DNA from: Petrimonas sulfuriphila
Lineage (GTDB): Bacteria; Bacteroidota; Bacteroidia; Bacteroidales; Dysgonomonadaceae
Length of the DNA stretch: 64,000 nt
Reading direction: 5' to 3'
Assembly (NCBI GenBank): GCA_038561985.1
Contig: CP073276.1
Location: forward strand, 1,984,001-2,048,000
In this document: positions 63,340 through 64,000 of the stretch, one piece after another
How the letters are laid out: each line of letters begins with the position of its first letter
Numbering within the stretch: the stretch's first letter is position 1
Position numbers and translations under genes: made by a program
Notes under the pieces: model-generated
What the model saw: the letters and a program-made list of their open reading frames with translations, nothing else
Databases searched by the model: none
Told to the model about the DNA's origin: nothing

Positions 63340-63462
63340 TTAGAAACTGTTTTGAATTTTATATTTCTTCAAAATAGCCCGCTATCAAGTGCGAACTGAA
63401 AATCCAAATCCATCCCAAAATAGGCATAAAACAGGACATGAAAAAATCAAAACAGTTTCTTA
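63340..63462. mobile_element. MITE-like element with 13-14 bp inverted ends and TTA duplication
   Basis: AGAAACTGTTTTGA at 63342-63355 is exactly inverted at 63447-63460. The repeats continue imperfectly for about five more bases. The ends are flanked by TTA on both sides (63340-63342 and 63460-63462), the 3-bp TNA duplication seen for some IS5-group elements. The inside has no coding capacity. It lies between the transporter gene and its terminator hairpin. Confidence 0.5.
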
Positions 63463-63480
63463 CAGTATCCCTTTGCAGAC

Positions 63481-64000
63481 TTATTGTCCGGCATAAATGA
63501 TGGAAATAATGCCTAAGATGAACAGGATAAACATCCATATTAACAGCTTGTTGGTTGCTTTCGAGGAGTTTTTAAACTCTTTCCAGATAAACACACCCCA
63601 AAGTGCTGCCACAAGAGTAGCACCTTGTCCTAAACCATAGGATATGGCTGCACCGGCTTTTCCTGCTGCGATGTAACTAAAAGCCGTACCAACTCCCCAA
63701 ATAACGCCTCCCAATACTCCTACCAAATGCGTTTTTAAATTGCCTTTAAAATACTGGGAGTAATTGACAGGATTTCCCACAAATGGTTTTTTCATTACCA
63801 GGGTATTGAGAATGAAATTGCTTGCTAATATCCCTATCGAGAATATAAAAAACGCGCCATAAGGAGTCAGCATGCCTTCGGTAGGGTTTTCTAAATTTGT
63901 CAAATCCATTGCAGAAGCCACGAATCTATAAAAAAAGGACATCAGGAATCCAGCAATGATTGCGATAATAATTCCTTTTTTCCTTGTCTTTTGTTCCTCG
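63481..64000 (-). CDS. GRP/RhaT-type sugar transporter, C-terminal part
   Basis: The gene runs off the right edge; about 173 residues of the C-terminus are visible, and the frame stays open to the last base. Five hydrophobic helices can be seen: IIIAIIAGFLMSFFYRFVAS, FFIFSIGILASNFILNTLVM, HLVGVLGGVIWGVGTAFSYI, ISYGLGQGATLVAALWGVFIW and LLIWMFILFILGIISIIYA. The glycine-rich helix pattern and the WGVFIWKEF motif near the end are those of the glucose/ribose porter (GRP) and RhaT branch of the drug/metabolite transporter superfamily. It would import a monosaccharide through the inner membrane, probably a product of the locus to the left. An ATG at 63942 is internal, not the start. Confidence 0.78.
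   Translation of the reverse strand, partial: EEQKTRKKGIIIAIIAGFLMSFFYRFVASAMDLTNLENPTEGMLTPYGAFFIFSIGILASNFILNTLVMKKPFVGNPVNYSQYFKGNLKTHLVGVLGGVIWGVGTAFSYIAAGKAGAAISYGLGQGATLVAALWGVFIWKEFKNSSKATNKLLIWMFILFILGIISIIYAGQ

Overview
The window is a single stretch of a Bacteroidales chromosome, most like the Dysgonomonadaceae (Proteiniphilum/Petrimonas-type fermenters); the family placement is inference. The phylum call rests on a SusC/SusD starch locus, a glycine-lipid acyltransferase pair, a Bacteroidetes-style dcw cluster, Bacteroidetes -7 boxes (TAnnTTTG) ahead of several genes, and the near absence of Shine-Dalgarno signals. No rRNA, tRNA or CRISPR array was seen.

Layout. 1-5.4 kb holds housekeeping genes: the end of rsmI, a coiled-coil lipoprotein, a YjjG-type nucleotidase, arginine deiminase divergent from a COG2403 P-loop protein, and a flavodoxin. 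5.4-15.7 kb is a leftward sus operon (susC, susD, susE/F-like, susA-like, GH13 lipoprotein) with a hairpin terminator, an internal hairpin and a LacI-type palindrome upstream. 15.7-17.6 kb is glsA-glsB. 17.8-33.7 kb is the rightward dcw cluster (mraZ, rsmH, ftsL, ftsI, murE, mraY, murD, ftsW, murG, murC, ftsQ, ftsA, ftsZ) followed by a yqeY gene; murF and ddl are absent. 33.7-36.4 kb is a decayed patch: a 5'-truncated creatininase-family gene, an intact IS481-type element with 7-bp target duplication, and a frameshifted NTF2-like remnant.

36.4-41.7 kb is a compact leftward operon of uncertain purpose: ECF S component, phosphoribosyltransferase, TonB-dependent receptor, Tat-exported DUF362 protein and a membrane polyferredoxin. 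It looks like a complete import and redox path for a small ring compound or cofactor precursor.

41.9-64 kb is a long leftward carbohydrate locus without SusC/D: four Gfo/Idh/MocA oxidoreductases (one of GH109 type), DUF1080 domains in two proteins, a TIM-barrel isomerase, a medium-chain dehydrogenase, two DUF1680/GH127 proteins, three alpha/beta-hydrolases, a NagB-like protein with altered active-site residues, and the end of a sugar transporter. The mix suggests glycan breakdown by sugar oxidation and elimination rather than plain hydrolysis. It contains two MITE-like elements and one large gene with three +1 shifts, each in an A-run.
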